Made by a program: the position numbers and the translations under genes. DNA of 64,000 nt from Pseudoxanthomonas wuyuanensis (GTDB taxonomy: Bacteria; Pseudomonadota; Gammaproteobacteria; Xanthomonadales; Xanthomonadaceae), in NCBI RefSeq assembly GCF_900215535.1, contig NZ_OCND01000001.1:372001-436000 (forward strand), given 5' to 3'. The notes under the pieces are model-generated. The model was not told where the DNA came from. It searched no databases and saw only the letters and a program-made list of their open reading frames with translations. Of this stretch, positions 48,114-57,889 are shown in pieces. How positions within the stretch are numbered: the first letter of the stretch is position 1; each line of letters starts with the position of its first letter.

Positions 48114-48587
48114 CTAAGGCGTGGGGTTGCCTGCTTGTCCGGCGCCGTACAGGCGCTGCAGGGCATCGAGCATGGTGCTCCAGCCTTGCTGCGTGCGTCC
48201 GGCATAGTCGGCCCATTGCGCAGGCAGCCAATGGGTCAGGACAAGCTCGCAGCCATCCGCTGTGGCGCCGATGTCGATCGCCACACGGCTGGCATCGTCA
48301 TCGGACATGCCGCGGATGGCCCAGGTGAAGACCAGACGGTGCGGCCGTTCGATTTCCAGATAGGTTCCGATGTGGTCGATAGGTTGTCCGTCGCGCTCGA
48401 CCAACATCGAGAATGTGCCGCCGACACGCGGATCGACGTCGAGCCGGACGATCTTCTCGTCGCGCACATCGGCACCGAACATCCATTGGCCGAGCAGCCG
48501 CGGCGTCAGCCAGGCGTCGAACACGCGTTCGGGCGTTGCATTGAAATGGCGGCGGACCTGCACTTCGGCGCCGGTTTCCAGGGTCAT
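48114..48587 (-). CDS. SRPBCC/AHSA1-like protein, first in the ArsR operon
   Basis: The protein is 157 residues from the ATG at 48587, which overlaps the ArsR stop by 4 bp. VQVRRHFNATPERVFDAWLTPRLLGQWMFG is the family start; PHRLVFTWAIRGMSDDDASRV and LVLTHWLPAQWADYAGRTQQGW finish the fold. Pairing of an ArsR regulator with an SRPBCC gene is a common arrangement; the regulator probably controls all four. The small-molecule ligand is not known. Confidence 0.92.
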   Translation of the reverse strand: MTLETGAEVQVRRHFNATPERVFDAWLTPRLLGQWMFGADVRDEKIVRLDVDPRVGGTFSMLVERDGQPIDHIGTYLEIERPHRLVFTWAIRGMSDDDASRVAIDIGATADGCELVLTHWLPAQWADYAGRTQQGWSTMLDALQRLYGAGQAGNPTP

Positions 48588-48961
48588 CGTTGGCTCCTTG
48601 GCGATATCGATTGGGCGGCCGGTGTCGCGGGCGCGGATTCGGCGTTCAAGGCCGCTTCCAGCGCATCCAGCCGCTGGTTCCAGAACTGCTCGTAATGGCG
48701 CAGCCATGCCTGCCCGGCGGCCAGCGGTTCAGGCCGGAGGCTGCACAGATGGGTGCGGCCCTGCACGTTGCGGGTGACCAGGCCGGCGCGTTCCAGCACC
48801 TTGATGTGCTTGGACGCCGCGGCCAGCGAAATCTGGAACGGCGCGGCCAGTTCGCCGACGCTGCACGGGCGGGTGGACAGGCTGCGCAGCATGCGGCGGC
48901 GGGTGTTGTCGGCCAGGGCGTGGAAAACCGCGTCGAGCCGTTCGGGATGATGTTCAACCAT
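48584..48961 (-). CDS. ArsR-family regulator of the SRPBCC operon
   Basis: This 125-residue protein has a winged helix-turn-helix: LDAVFHALADNTRRRMLRSL, then VGELAAPFQISLAAASKHIK (recognition helix) and the wing LVTRNVQGRTHLCSL. No metal-binding Cys pair of the ArsR/SmtB type is visible, which places it in the SdpR-like, metal-independent branch. The ATG at 48961 lies in a perfect 16-bp palindrome, and no Shine-Dalgarno site precedes it. The frame is open 28 codons upstream, but that part covers the promoter. It likely represses its own operon. Confidence 0.9.
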   Translation of the reverse strand: MVEHHPERLDAVFHALADNTRRRMLRSLSTRPCSVGELAAPFQISLAAASKHIKVLERAGLVTRNVQGRTHLCSLRPEPLAAGQAWLRHYEQFWNQRLDALEAALNAESAPATPAAQSISPRSQR

Positions 48962-48969
48962 ATGGTTGA
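48954..48969. promoter_or_regulatory. operator 1, overlapping the arsR start codon
   Basis: TCAACCATATGGTTGA is a perfect 16-bp palindrome covering the start codon of the ArsR gene. The same pattern (TCAACC-N4-GGTTGA) recurs exactly 40 bp away. Confidence 0.75.
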
Positions 48970-48997
48970 GGATTGCACGGGCTTCTCCAATTGTCAA
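48969..48997 (-). promoter_or_regulatory. promoter of the arsR-SRPBCC operon
   Basis: On the minus strand TTGACA (48997-48992) and AATCCT (48974-48969) are separated by 17 bp. The -10 end is 7 nt before the ATG, so the transcript would be leaderless. The -35 overlaps operator 2 and the start site overlaps operator 1. Confidence 0.6.
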
Positions 48998-49009
48998 CCG
49001 TTTGGTTGA
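48994..49009. promoter_or_regulatory. operator 2, overlapping the -35 box
   Basis: TCAACCGTTTGGTTGA has perfect 6-bp arms and matches operator 1 at 12 arm positions. Its start is 40 bp from that of operator 1, about four helical turns, which would put two repressor dimers on the same face. Confidence 0.72.
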
Positions 49010-49107
49010 ATAAGGTGGTGGCGGGAGAGCAGCTGCTGCGACCAATGGCAGCGAACGGCAACAGCCCCTAGGTCGAAGTTGCTGCGTCCGGGGCGTAAAA
49101 TGACGCG

Positions 49108-49845
49108 ATGATCGTCAATATCGCTGCCTACCATTTCACTGCCATCGATGCGCCGGACGTGCTGGCCGCGCGGCTGCGCGAGCGTGCGCAGGCGCTGTCG
49201 CTGCGCGGCACCGTGCTGGTGGCCGCGGAGGGCATCAACCTGTTTCTCGCCGGCGCGGACGGCGCCATCGCGCCGTTCGTCGATAGCCTGAAGGCCGATG
49301 CGCGCTTTGCCGATATCCGCATCAAGTTCAGCCGCAGCCAGGCGCAGCCGTTCGCGCGGCTGAAGGTCAAGGTCAAGCCGGAGATCATCAGCTTCCGCCG
49401 CGAAGGCAGTACGCCGCAGGGCCATCGTGCGCCGTCGGTCGAGCCGGCCACGCTGGCGCGCTGGCTGCAACAGGGCCATGACGACGAGCGCCGGCGGGTG
49501 GTGATGCTGGATACCCGCAACGAGCAGGAAATCGAATACGGCACCTTCGCCGGTGCGTTGACGCTGCCGATCCGCAAGTTCACCGACCTGCCGCAGGCGC
49601 TGGCGCCGCACCGCGAGTCGCTGCAGGACGCCACCGTGGTCAGTTTCTGCACTGGCGGCATCCGCTGCGAAAAAGCCGCGCTGTGGATGCGCGCCGACGG
49701 CATGGACAACGTGCTGCAACTGGATGGCGGCATCCTGGGCTATTTCGAACAGGTCGGCGGCCAGGGCTACGACGGCCGCTGTTTCGTCTTCGATGAGCGC
49801 GTTGCGCTGGATCCTGAACTCAAGCCGCTGGTGGACCCAGCCTGA
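49108..49845 (+). CDS. trhO: tRNA uridine(34) hydroxylase, rhodanese type
   Basis: This is a 245-residue protein of the TrhO/YceA family, which with oxygen makes 5-hydroxyuridine at position 34 of tRNAs. An N-terminal ferredoxin-like domain (IAAYHFTAIDAPDVLAARL ... GTVLVAAEGINLFLAG) is followed by a rhodanese domain with the catalytic loop FCTGGIRCEKAA (Cys181, Cys187) and LQLDGGILGYFEQVGG. Full length and conserved motifs make the call firm. It is divergent from the arsR operon. The stop codon lies in the left arm of an inverted repeat. Confidence 0.95.
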   Translation: MIVNIAAYHFTAIDAPDVLAARLRERAQALSLRGTVLVAAEGINLFLAGADGAIAPFVDSLKADARFADIRIKFSRSQAQPFARLKVKVKPEIISFRREGSTPQGHRAPSVEPATLARWLQQGHDDERRRVVMLDTRNEQEIEYGTFAGALTLPIRKFTDLPQALAPHRESLQDATVVSFCTGGIRCEKAALWMRADGMDNVLQLDGGILGYFEQVGGQGYDGRCFVFDERVALDPELKPLVDPA

Positions 49846-50028
49846 TAACCTGTCCAAGGTTGCTGCGCTTGCCACCTGGCGCGCGTGCTGTGCTCGGTTG
49901 CTCACGTCCCTGTAGGTACGCTGCCCGCTCTGCCACTACGCGCTCTGCGCTCCGCCACGCGCCACCCCGTATCCAGTGCGGGGCAGGCTCTGGCTGCGCT
50001 CACGACAGACTTTGAACAGGTTATCAGG
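49841..50028. mobile_element. inverted-repeat-flanked 188-bp segment (MITE-like candidate)
   Basis: CCTGATAACCTGT (49841-49853) and ACAGGTTATCAGG (50016-50028) are perfect 13-bp inverted repeats bounding a non-coding GC-rich segment between trhO and selO. The left arm contains the trhO stop, the right arm ends 11 bp before the selO ATG. No transposase and no clear target duplication; a non-autonomous element is inferred. Confidence 0.5.
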
Positions 50029-50039
50029 GCGGTATATAG

Positions 50040-51599
50040 ATGCATCGGCTGCATTTCGACAACGCCTTCGTCCGCGAACTGCCGGGAGACCCGGAAAGCG
50101 GGCCGCGTCGCCGTGAGGTGCTGGGCGCGCTGTGGTCGCCGGTGCTGCCCACGCCGGTCGCCGCGCCCAGGCTGATCGCGCATTCGCCCGAATGCGCGCG
50201 TTTGCTCGGCATTGCCGAAGCCGACATCGCCTCGGCCGAATTCGCGCAGGTATTCGGCGGCAATGCGTTGCTGCCGGGCATGCAGCCTTATGCGGCCAAT
50301 TACGGCGGCCACCAGTTCGGCCAGTGGGCCGGGCAACTGGGCGATGGCCGCGCGATCACGCTGGGCGAAGTCGTCAACCCGGCCGGCGAGCGTTGGGAAA
50401 TCCAGTTGAAGGGCGCCGGCCCGACGCCGTATTCGCGTAGCGCCGATGGCCGCGCGGTGTTGCGTTCGTCGATTCGCGAATTCCTGTGCAGCGAGGCCAT
50501 GCACCACCTGGGCGTGCCGACCACGCGCGCCTTGAGCCTGGTCGGCACCGGCGAGTCGGTGGTGCGCGACATGTTCTATGACGGCCGCCCGCAGGCCGAA
50601 CCGGGCGCCATCGTCTGCCGAGTGGCGCCGTCTTTCCTGCGCCTGGGCAACTTCGAGCTGCCTGCCTCGCGCGATGACATCGAGCTGCTGCGGCAACTGG
50701 TCGATTTCTGCATTCGCCGCGATTTTCCGCACCTGCACGGCGAAGGCGAGGCGCTGTATGCGGCCTGGTTCGCTGAAGTCTGCCGGCGTACCGCGGCGAT
50801 GGTGGCGCACTGGATGCGGGTGGGCTTCGTGCATGGCGTGATGAATACCGACAACCTGTCGGTGCTGGGGTTGACCATCGACTACGGCCCCTACGGCTGG
50901 ATCGACGACTACGATCCGGACTGGACGCCCAACACCACCGATGCGCAGGGTCGGCGCTACCGGTTCGGCTGGCAGCCGAAGGTGGCCTACTGGAACCTGA
51001 CCCGGTTCGCGCAGGCGCTGTCGCCGTTGTTCGCCGGCATCGAGCCGCTGCAGGACGGTCTGCAGCAATATGGCGAGACCTTCGCCGCCGCCGAGCGCGG
51101 CAACATCATCGGCAAACTCGGCCTGGGCGAATACCGCGAGGGCGATTCGGACCTGTTCGAGCAATTGCTGGCGTTGTTGCAAGCCGGCGAAGTGGATATG
51201 ACGCTGTTCTTCCGTGCACTGATGGATGCGGATCTGCAGGCGGGGTCGCTGGATGCGTTCGACGCTGCCTTCTACGACCCGGCCAGGCGCGAATCAGCAA
51301 GCGAAGGATTGCTGGCCTGGCTGGCGCGCTACCGTCAGCGTTTGCAGGACGACCCGTTGCCCGCCGCGCAACGGCGCGAGCGGATGCGGCTGGCCAACCC
51401 GCGTTACGTGCTGCGCAACTACCTGGCCCAGCTGGCCATCGACCGTGCCCATGCAGGCGATGAGGCCGGGATCGGCGAATTGCTGGAAGTGATGCGGCAT
51501 CCGTACGACGACCAGCCCGGCAACGAGCGCTTCGCCCAGCGCCGGCCGGATTGGGCACGCGACCGCGCCGGTTGCTCGATGCTGTCGTGCAGTTCGTGA
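50040..51599 (+). CDS. selO: SelO pseudokinase-fold protein AMPylase
   Basis: This 519-residue protein belongs to SelO/YdiU, which transfers AMP to protein Ser, Thr or Tyr, mainly on redox-related targets. [23 protein letters not shown] is the family signature (nucleotide loop), [20 protein letters not shown] holds Lys and Arg residues, and [13 protein letters not shown] and [15 protein letters not shown] carry the metal-binding Asn and Asp. The C-terminus is CSMLSCSS, with Cys where some eukaryotic homologues have selenocysteine. The start is at 50040; no Shine-Dalgarno site is seen because the inverted-repeat segment ends just upstream. Confidence 0.95.
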   Translation: MHRLHFDNAFVRELPGDPESGPRRREVLGALWSPVLPTPVAAPRLIAHSPECARLLGIAEADIASAEFAQVFGGNALLPGMQPYAANYGGHQFGQWAGQLGDGRAITLGEVVNPAGERWEIQLKGAGPTPYSRSADGRAVLRSSIREFLCSEAMHHLGVPTTRALSLVGTGESVVRDMFYDGRPQAEPGAIVCRVAPSFLRLGNFELPASRDDIELLRQLVDFCIRRDFPHLHGEGEALYAAWFAEVCRRTAAMVAHWMRVGFVHGVMNTDNLSVLGLTIDYGPYGWIDDYDPDWTPNTTDAQGRRYRFGWQPKVAYWNLTRFAQALSPLFAGIEPLQDGLQQYGETFAAAERGNIIGKLGLGEYREGDSDLFEQLLALLQAGEVDMTLFFRALMDADLQAGSLDAFDAAFYDPARRESASEGLLAWLARYRQRLQDDPLPAAQRRERMRLANPRYVLRNYLAQLAIDRAHAGDEAGIGELLEVMRHPYDDQPGNERFAQRRPDWARDRAGCSMLSCSS

Positions 51600-51730
51600 G
51601 CGTGGCCATGCGCGGCTAGCCCGCGCGCTGACCATTGCCAGGACGCCGGCATGGTGCATGCTTATGGCTTCCGGCACTACGGCAACGGTTGTAGTGCGGC
51701 TAGGCTTCATCACCGCCACCGGAGATGCCC

Positions 51731-52402
51731 ATGATTACGGTTCACCACCTCAACAACTCCCGCTCGCAACGCGTGCTGTGGATGCTGGAAGAACTGGGAC
51801 TGGACTACACCGTGATCCGCTACCAGCGCGACCCGGAAACCATGCTGGCGCCGCCGTCATTGCGCGCGGTGCATCCGCTGGGAAAGTCGCCAGTGCTGGT
51901 GGACGGCGGGCATACGCTGGCCGAGTCCGGCGCGGTGCTGGAATACCTGGTTGAACGTTATGACGCGGCCCGGCGCTTCGCGCCTGCGCCGGGCACGGCC
52001 GAACATCTGCGCTACCGCTATTGGCTGCACTATGCCGAGGGTTCGGCAATGCCGCCGTTGCTGCTGAGCCTGGTGTTTGCGCGGATCAAGCGGGCGCCGA
52101 TGCCGTTCTTCATCAAACCGATCGCGCGCGGCATTGCCGACAAGACCCTGCAGAGCTTCGTCTCGCCGCAGGTGAAGCTGCACCTGGACTACATGGAAGG
52201 CGAGCTTGGCAGGCAACGCTGGTTTGCCGGTGAGGATTTCAGCGCCGCCGATATCCAGATGAGTTTCCCGCTGGAGGCCGCCGCCGCGCGCGCCGGTCTG
52301 GGGCAGTACCCGAAGCTGCAGGATTTCCTGCAGCGCATCCATGCGCGTCCGGCCTACCAGCGCGCGCTGGAGCAGGGCGGTCCGTTCGATCTGTTGAGCT
52401 GA
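51731..52402 (+). CDS. glutathione S-transferase
   Basis: This 223-residue GST has a thioredoxin-like domain starting ITVHHLNNSRSQRVLWMLEE (active Ser in NSRSQR). GSH contacts are in GKSPVLVDGGHTLAESGAVL, and a helical domain ends in FSAADIQMSFPLEAAAAR. GGAG lies six bases before the ATG at 51731, better than for an ATG two codons upstream. It is close to yeast/bacterial Gtt1-like GSTs in layout. Cytoplasmic; substrate unknown. Confidence 0.92.
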   Translation: MITVHHLNNSRSQRVLWMLEELGLDYTVIRYQRDPETMLAPPSLRAVHPLGKSPVLVDGGHTLAESGAVLEYLVERYDAARRFAPAPGTAEHLRYRYWLHYAEGSAMPPLLLSLVFARIKRAPMPFFIKPIARGIADKTLQSFVSPQVKLHLDYMEGELGRQRWFAGEDFSAADIQMSFPLEAAAARAGLGQYPKLQDFLQRIHARPAYQRALEQGGPFDLLS

Positions 52403-52418
52403 AAGCGGATTGTTTCCT

Positions 52419-52470
52419 GTGGGAGCGACGTCAGTCGCGACAAGCTTCGGCAAAGCCTCATCGCGGCTGA
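52419..52470. repeat. REP-like element, half copy
   Basis: GTGGGAGCGACGTCAGTCGCGAC is followed by TCGCGGCTGA, which pairs with TCAGTCGCGA imperfectly. The outer arm is missing its partner. It is the same element as at 57890 and 15528. Confidence 0.75.
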
Positions 52471-52644
52471 CCCGTACCGGCATGCAGGCATGACTCCTCA
52501 GCAGGGACTGCCACATCCTCCTCGCGACCTGCCGGAACTGACGTCATCCGATATGGGACGCGGGATACTGCGTCCCGAAACGCAGCACTGGAAAGCTCGA
52601 ACGATGTCCCCATGTCGTAAGCCATCGTCTTTGCAGGAGCTGCC

Positions 52645-53628
<984 letters not shown>

Positions 53629-53680
53629 GCATTGTCGCCGCGGACGCAGCGATGGGATGGCGGTCACGAAGCGGGGCCGC

Positions 53681-55282
53681 CTACAGGGTTCCCCGCTGCA
53701 CAAACGGCACCCGCTCGTACAACCTGCGTTCGCCGCCGCGCGGGTCGTCGACCAGGCGGGTATCGTCGTCGAACACCAGCGTTTCGCGCGCCGGCAGCGA
53801 ATACGGCTTCCACTCCGGAATGCCGGCATGGTTGGGATGGCCGTTGCGGGCCAGCGCCAGCAGCGCCTGGCTCATGCGTTCGGCCATCCGCCGTGCGGCG
53901 GTGCCGGTGCCGGTCTTCGAGCCCTCCGCGGCGATGTTGTCGAATACCAGCGGGATGTCCAAGGTATGGAACGCGCGTCGCTTCTCGTCGACGGTGCGGC
54001 CCCAGTCCAACTGGTACACCCAGGTGAGTGGCCCCTGTCTGGCGCGTTCCTCGGCCTCGATGATCGCGCCGCGCCACGAGCGCCCGGCAGTGGTGGCGGC
54101 GAAGAACACTTCCGACGGCGTGTAGTGCGGATACAGCCGGCGGTATTCGGCAATCACCACCTCCGGCGACAGATCCACGTACTGCTGTTCGCGCAGCCTG
54201 GCGGGCAGCTGTTCCCAGCCCAGCTCGAAGTTGGCCGGGTCGCCGCCCAGGAAGGCCCGGGTTTCGTCGCGGGTGTTGCCGATGATCATCGGGATGCGCG
54301 CGGACTGGGCCGGCGCATCCGGATAGAACGGATGCCGCGGCAACGAACGCGAATCCAGCACCGGGCCGAAATACAGCGCCGAGTTTTCCACCCGCGACGG
54401 ATCCCGCGCCTTGGTCGCTTGCAGCAGCCGCTGCACCGGCAGCGTGCGCAGCGCATCGGCTTGGCCTGGTTTCAGGTCCAGCGCCTGCAGGAACAGCTCG
54501 GCGCGCTGGGTGGCCGCGCGCGGGCCGGCGGCGGTGACCTGCTGGCCGCTCATCGTCATCGCCTTGTGGAACAAGCCCTCGGCCTGCGGCATTGCCATCA
54601 GCGTGGCGATCTTGGCGCCGCCGCCGGACTGCCCGAACACGGTAACGTTGCCGGCATCGCCGCCGAACTCGTGGGCATGCTCACGCACCCACTGCAGCGC
54701 CTGGATCAGATCCAGCTGGCCGAGGTTGCCCGAATCGGCCAGTGCGTCAGAGCCCAGCTCCGCCAGATACAGATAGCCGAACGCGTTGAGCCGGTGATTG
54801 ACGGTCACCACCACCACGTCGCCGCGCCGGCACAGGTTGCCGCCGTCATACAGCGGGTGCGAACCGGAGCCATTGTTGAATCCGCCGCCGTGGATGTAGA
54901 ACAGCACCGGCCGCTTGCCGCCGTCGCGCAGGGCAGGGGTGAAGATGTTGAGGAACAGGCAGTCCTCGGCAATCGGCTGGCCATCGGCATCGCCGGCCTG
55001 CGGCGCCGAGGCGCCGAACGCCGCCGTTTCGCGCACGCCGCGCCATGGCGTTTCCGGCAGCGCGGGCTGGAAGCGGCGGCCGCCGGTGTCGGCGCCGTAG
55101 GGCACGCCCTTGAATATGTGCACTCCGTTTTCGATGCGTCCGCTGATGCGGCCGCTACGGGTCGTCGCCAGCGAGCGGGGTGGGTGGGTCCGAGCCGAAG
55201 CGGCCAGCGGCAGCGCCGATGCCAGGGCAGCGCCCAGGCCGAGTTGCAGGAAGTGGCGACGCGAAGAAACCGTGGAATTCAT
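53681..55282 (-). CDS. Tat-exported type B carboxylesterase/lipase
   Basis: This 533-residue esterase has a twin-arginine signal (SSRRHFLQLGLGAALASALP). The oxyanion loop is FYIHGGGFNNGSG, the nucleophile Ser is in VTVFGQSGGGAKIA, the acid is in MIIGNTRDETRAFLG, and the His is probably within the AFHTLDIPLVF segment, where the canonical motif reads gaxHgxDipf (here H-T-L-D). The start at 55282 was preferred to an ATG eight codons upstream, because the Tat region follows directly. It probably hydrolyses esters in the periplasm. Confidence 0.93.
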   Translation of the reverse strand: MNSTVSSRRHFLQLGLGAALASALPLAASARTHPPRSLATTRSGRISGRIENGVHIFKGVPYGADTGGRRFQPALPETPWRGVRETAAFGASAPQAGDADGQPIAEDCLFLNIFTPALRDGGKRPVLFYIHGGGFNNGSGSHPLYDGGNLCRRGDVVVVTVNHRLNAFGYLYLAELGSDALADSGNLGQLDLIQALQWVREHAHEFGGDAGNVTVFGQSGGGAKIATLMAMPQAEGLFHKAMTMSGQQVTAAGPRAATQRAELFLQALDLKPGQADALRTLPVQRLLQATKARDPSRVENSALYFGPVLDSRSLPRHPFYPDAPAQSARIPMIIGNTRDETRAFLGGDPANFELGWEQLPARLREQQYVDLSPEVVIAEYRRLYPHYTPSEVFFAATTAGRSWRGAIIEAEERARQGPLTWVYQLDWGRTVDEKRRAFHTLDIPLVFDNIAAEGSKTGTGTAARRMAERMSQALLALARNGHPNHAGIPEWKPYSLPARETLVFDDDTRLVDDPRGGERRLYERVPFVQRGTL

Positions 55283-55355
55283 GGCGGGCAAGGGTTCCAT
55301 TGACACCGGTTACCAAGCCTAGCAAACCTGCCGCGGCCGGGAACGCCGCAGTGCG

Positions 55356-56558
55356 TCAGGCCGCCATGCCCGCCGCATGGCCCGAAGCCCAGGCCCACTG
55401 GAAGTTGTAGCCGCCCAGCCAGCCGGTGACGTCGACCACTTCGCCGATGAAATACAGCCCCGGTACGTGCCGGGACATCATCGTGCTGGACGACAGGCCG
55501 TCGGTATCGACGCCGCCCAGGGTGACTTCGGCGGTGCGGTAACCCTCGGTACCGCTGGCCACCAGCGGCCAGTTGCCCAGCGTCTGGGCGACCTGGCGCA
55601 GCTGCGGCTCGTTGTACTGCCTCATCGGCCGGTTCGGCAGCCAGATTTCGCACAGCCGCTGGGCGAAGCGGCGCGGTAGCGCGTCCGACAGCACCGTCTT
55701 CAGTTCGGCGGCCGGCCGCTGGTTCTGCTGTTCGCGCAGCCATGCCCATGCGTCCTGGCCGGGCAGCAGGTCCAGCCGAAGCGTCTGGCCCGCAGCCGAT
55801 GCCGGGTCGCCCGGTTGCCAGTACGACGAAATCTGCAGGATCGCCGGGCCGCTGACGCCGCGATGGGTGAACAGCATGAAATTGCGGAAGCTCTGCTTGC
55901 CGCAGTGCGCCTCCACCGGTACCGCCACGCCACTGAGATCCTGCAGGCGTTCCTGGTGCTTGCCGCTCAAGGTCAGCGGCACCAGCCCGGCGCGGGTGGG
56001 CAGCACCGCATGGCCGAACTGGCGCGCCAGTTCGTAGCCGAAACCGGTTGCGCCCATGCTGGGAATCGACAACCCGCCGCTGGCCACCACCAGCGAAGGA
56101 GCGGCAAAGCTGCCGCCGCTGGTCTTGACCCGGAAGCCGCCATCGCCATGCTGCACGCTGCCGATGCTGCAGCCGGTTTCGATGCGGACCTGCGCGGCCG
56201 CGCATTCGTCCAGCAGCATCCTGACGATCAGCTTGGACGAGATATCGCAGAACAGCTGGCCCAGTTCCTTTTCGTGGTAGGCGATGCCGTGGCGCTCGAC
56301 CAGTTCGATGAAATGCGCCGGCGTGTAGCGCGCCAGCGCCGACTTGCAGTAATGCGGATTGGCCGACAGGTAGTTGGCCGGCGATGCCCCGGTATTGGTG
56401 AAATTGCAGCGGCCGCCGCCGGACATCAGGATCTTCTTGCCGACCCGGTTGGCATGTTCGAGCAGCAGCACGCGCCGGCCGCGCTGGCCGGCGGTCAGCG
56501 CGCACATCAAGCCGGCGGCGCCGCCGCCGATGACGATGACGTCATGCGTGGCCGTCAC
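55356..56558 (-). CDS. HI0933-like FAD-dependent oxidoreductase (BaiN/RdsA type)
   Basis: This 400-residue flavoprotein has the FAD loop VIVIGGGAAGLMCALTAGQRG and the HI0933 signature KKILMSGGGRCNFTNTG. VTLGGVDTDGLSSSTMMSRH and YFIGEVVDVTGWLGGYNFQWAWASG form the conserved C-terminal FAD region. The family includes BaiN, a bile-acid-modifying reductase, but most members have no assigned substrate. The gene ends 5 bp before the YaeQ stop region and runs in the same direction, so the two probably form an operon. Confidence 0.93.
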   Translation of the reverse strand: MTATHDVIVIGGGAAGLMCALTAGQRGRRVLLLEHANRVGKKILMSGGGRCNFTNTGASPANYLSANPHYCKSALARYTPAHFIELVERHGIAYHEKELGQLFCDISSKLIVRMLLDECAAAQVRIETGCSIGSVQHGDGGFRVKTSGGSFAAPSLVVASGGLSIPSMGATGFGYELARQFGHAVLPTRAGLVPLTLSGKHQERLQDLSGVAVPVEAHCGKQSFRNFMLFTHRGVSGPAILQISSYWQPGDPASAAGQTLRLDLLPGQDAWAWLREQQNQRPAAELKTVLSDALPRRFAQRLCEIWLPNRPMRQYNEPQLRQVAQTLGNWPLVASGTEGYRTAEVTLGGVDTDGLSSSTMMSRHVPGLYFIGEVVDVTGWLGGYNFQWAWASGHAAGMAA

Positions 56559-56562
56559 GGTG

Positions 56563-57120
56563 TCAGGCCACCGGTTCGGTGGCTGCCTGCCGTACCCCCG
56601 GCCGTATGGCGAGCGTCAGATCATCGCCGATCAGCTGCAGTTCGCCGTCCTGCACCATCACGTTCAGGCGCATGCTGCGCACCATCAGGCCGACCAGGGC
56701 CTCGACCGTATCGGTCGCGATGTCCAGCACGGTCAGGTTGCGGTGCCGCGCCAGCGCGGCGGCGTTCTTTTCCCACCACAGATCCGAGGCGCGGCCGCCG
56801 TAGGTGATCACGACGACGTCGCGGGCGCGGCCGCAGGCCTTGCGGATGCGCGACTCGTCGGGCTGGCCCAGATCGATCCACTGCTCGATTTCGCCGGTAT
56901 AGCCGCGCCGCCACAGGTCCGGCTCTTCCTCGGTGCTCAGGCCCTTGCCGAACTGCAGGCGCTCGTCGGCGAACAGCGCGAACGCCAGCAGCCGCACCAT
57001 CAGCCGCTGGTCGGTCTCGGAGGGGTGCTGGGCCAGGGTGAGGGCATGGTTGGCGTAGTAGTGCCGATCCAGGTCGCTGATCTGCAGGTCGGCTTTGACG
57101 ACGGTGGCCTTGAGCGCCAT
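56563..57120 (-). CDS. yaeQ: YaeQ-family protein
   Basis: This is a 185-residue protein. It begins MALKATVVKADLQISDLDRH and contains YANHALTLAQHPSETDQRLM, FGKGLSTEEEPDLWRRGYTG and WWEKNAAALARHRNLTVLDI, all characteristic of YaeQ. The fold is PD-(D/E)XK-like, but nuclease activity has not been shown. E. coli YaeQ was reported to suppress an rfaH mutation, though that link was later questioned. The start at 57120 is clear. It is upstream of and close to the BaiN-like gene. Confidence 0.93.
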   Translation of the reverse strand: MALKATVVKADLQISDLDRHYYANHALTLAQHPSETDQRLMVRLLAFALFADERLQFGKGLSTEEEPDLWRRGYTGEIEQWIDLGQPDESRIRKACGRARDVVVITYGGRASDLWWEKNAAALARHRNLTVLDIATDTVEALVGLMVRSMRLNVMVQDGELQLIGDDLTLAIRPGVRQAATEPVA

Positions 57121-57601
57121 GGCGAATCCGGGGAAAGAGGGGCGCCATGATAGAGCTTGACGGCATGGGCTGCTCGGCAGGCGCCGCAAGGGCCAGTCGC
57201 GGCGGCGCTGGGTATCGGCCGGGGCCGGGAAATCCGTTGCCCGCTGGACCGGCGGTGTTGCGCAGGCCAGGGACAATATGCCCCTGGCTTGGTCCAAGGC
57301 GCATGGCATGGGCCAGGGCCGGAATCGCCGAAACCCTTGTGGCTGAACGGCTTCCCGGCAAAAACGGTGCGCGAAGGCGGTTTCCGGCGGGGGCCGAATA
57401 AAAAGACTCGCTTTTGTCACGCAACCCGAGTAGAGTCCGCGACACTGTGCTTGCCAGGGTCACCGTGAATCGTGAGCCTGATGCGGTAGAACCATCTGCT
57501 ACATCTCCGCCGCTTTACCAACGCCTGCAACTCAGTCTCGGTCCGGAACGTTCCGTGCCGCGATTTATTTCCACCCTTATGTTTTTCAGGAGTTAGTAAA
57601 G
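57121..57601. other. 481-bp intergenic region with long cold-shock leader
   Basis: No gene is visible. The right part should be the leader of the cold-shock gene. It contains CGGAACGTTCCG, a perfect 12-bp palindrome at 57544-57555, and AGGAG at 57588-57592 as ribosome site nine bases before the ATG. GTAG...CTAC pairs near 57490-57510. Confidence 0.5.
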
Positions 57602-57811
57602 ATGTCAGAACGTCAGAATGGAACCGTCAAGTGGTTCAACGATGCCAAGGGCTTCGGCTTCATCACCCCGCAGAGCGGCCCGGACCTGTTCGTGCATTTC
57701 CGCGCGATCCAGGGCAACGGCTTCAAGTCCCTGAAGGAAGGCCAGAGCGTCAGCTTTGTCGCCGTCCAGGGCCAGAAGGGTATGCAGGCCGACGAAGTGC
57801 AGCCGCTGTAA
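57602..57811 (+). CDS. cold-shock domain protein (CspA family)
   Basis: This 69-residue protein is a single cold-shock domain. RNP1 is KGFGFITP and RNP2 is LFVHF, with the N-terminal NGTVKWFND. It binds single-stranded RNA or DNA and melts secondary structure. A leader of more than 100 nt and a strong terminator after the gene are typical of csp genes, which are controlled at mRNA stability and translation. The variant with [16 protein letters not shown] matches constitutive or cold-induced members alike, so the trigger is unknown. Confidence 0.96.
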   Translation: MSERQNGTVKWFNDAKGFGFITPQSGPDLFVHFRAIQGNGFKSLKEGQSVSFVAVQGQKGMQADEVQPL

Positions 57812-57836
57812 TCCAGCGCTGAACCCGTTATGCCGA

Positions 57837-57868
57837 AACGCCGGGGGCGCAAGCCTCCGGCGTTTTTT
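57837..57868 (+). terminator. intrinsic terminator of the cold-shock gene
   Basis: AACGCCGGGGGC and GCCTCCGGCGTT pair around GCAA, followed by TTTTTT (57863-57868), 25 bp after the stop. Confidence 0.92.
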
Positions 57869-57889
57869 GTTTTCGTGTTTATGGGTTTG

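Noticed and set aside
57480-57540. A tRNA-like structure in the cold-shock leader
   Set aside because: A short stem (GTAG...CTAC) is present, but no cloverleaf, T-loop consensus or acceptor stem could be drawn.
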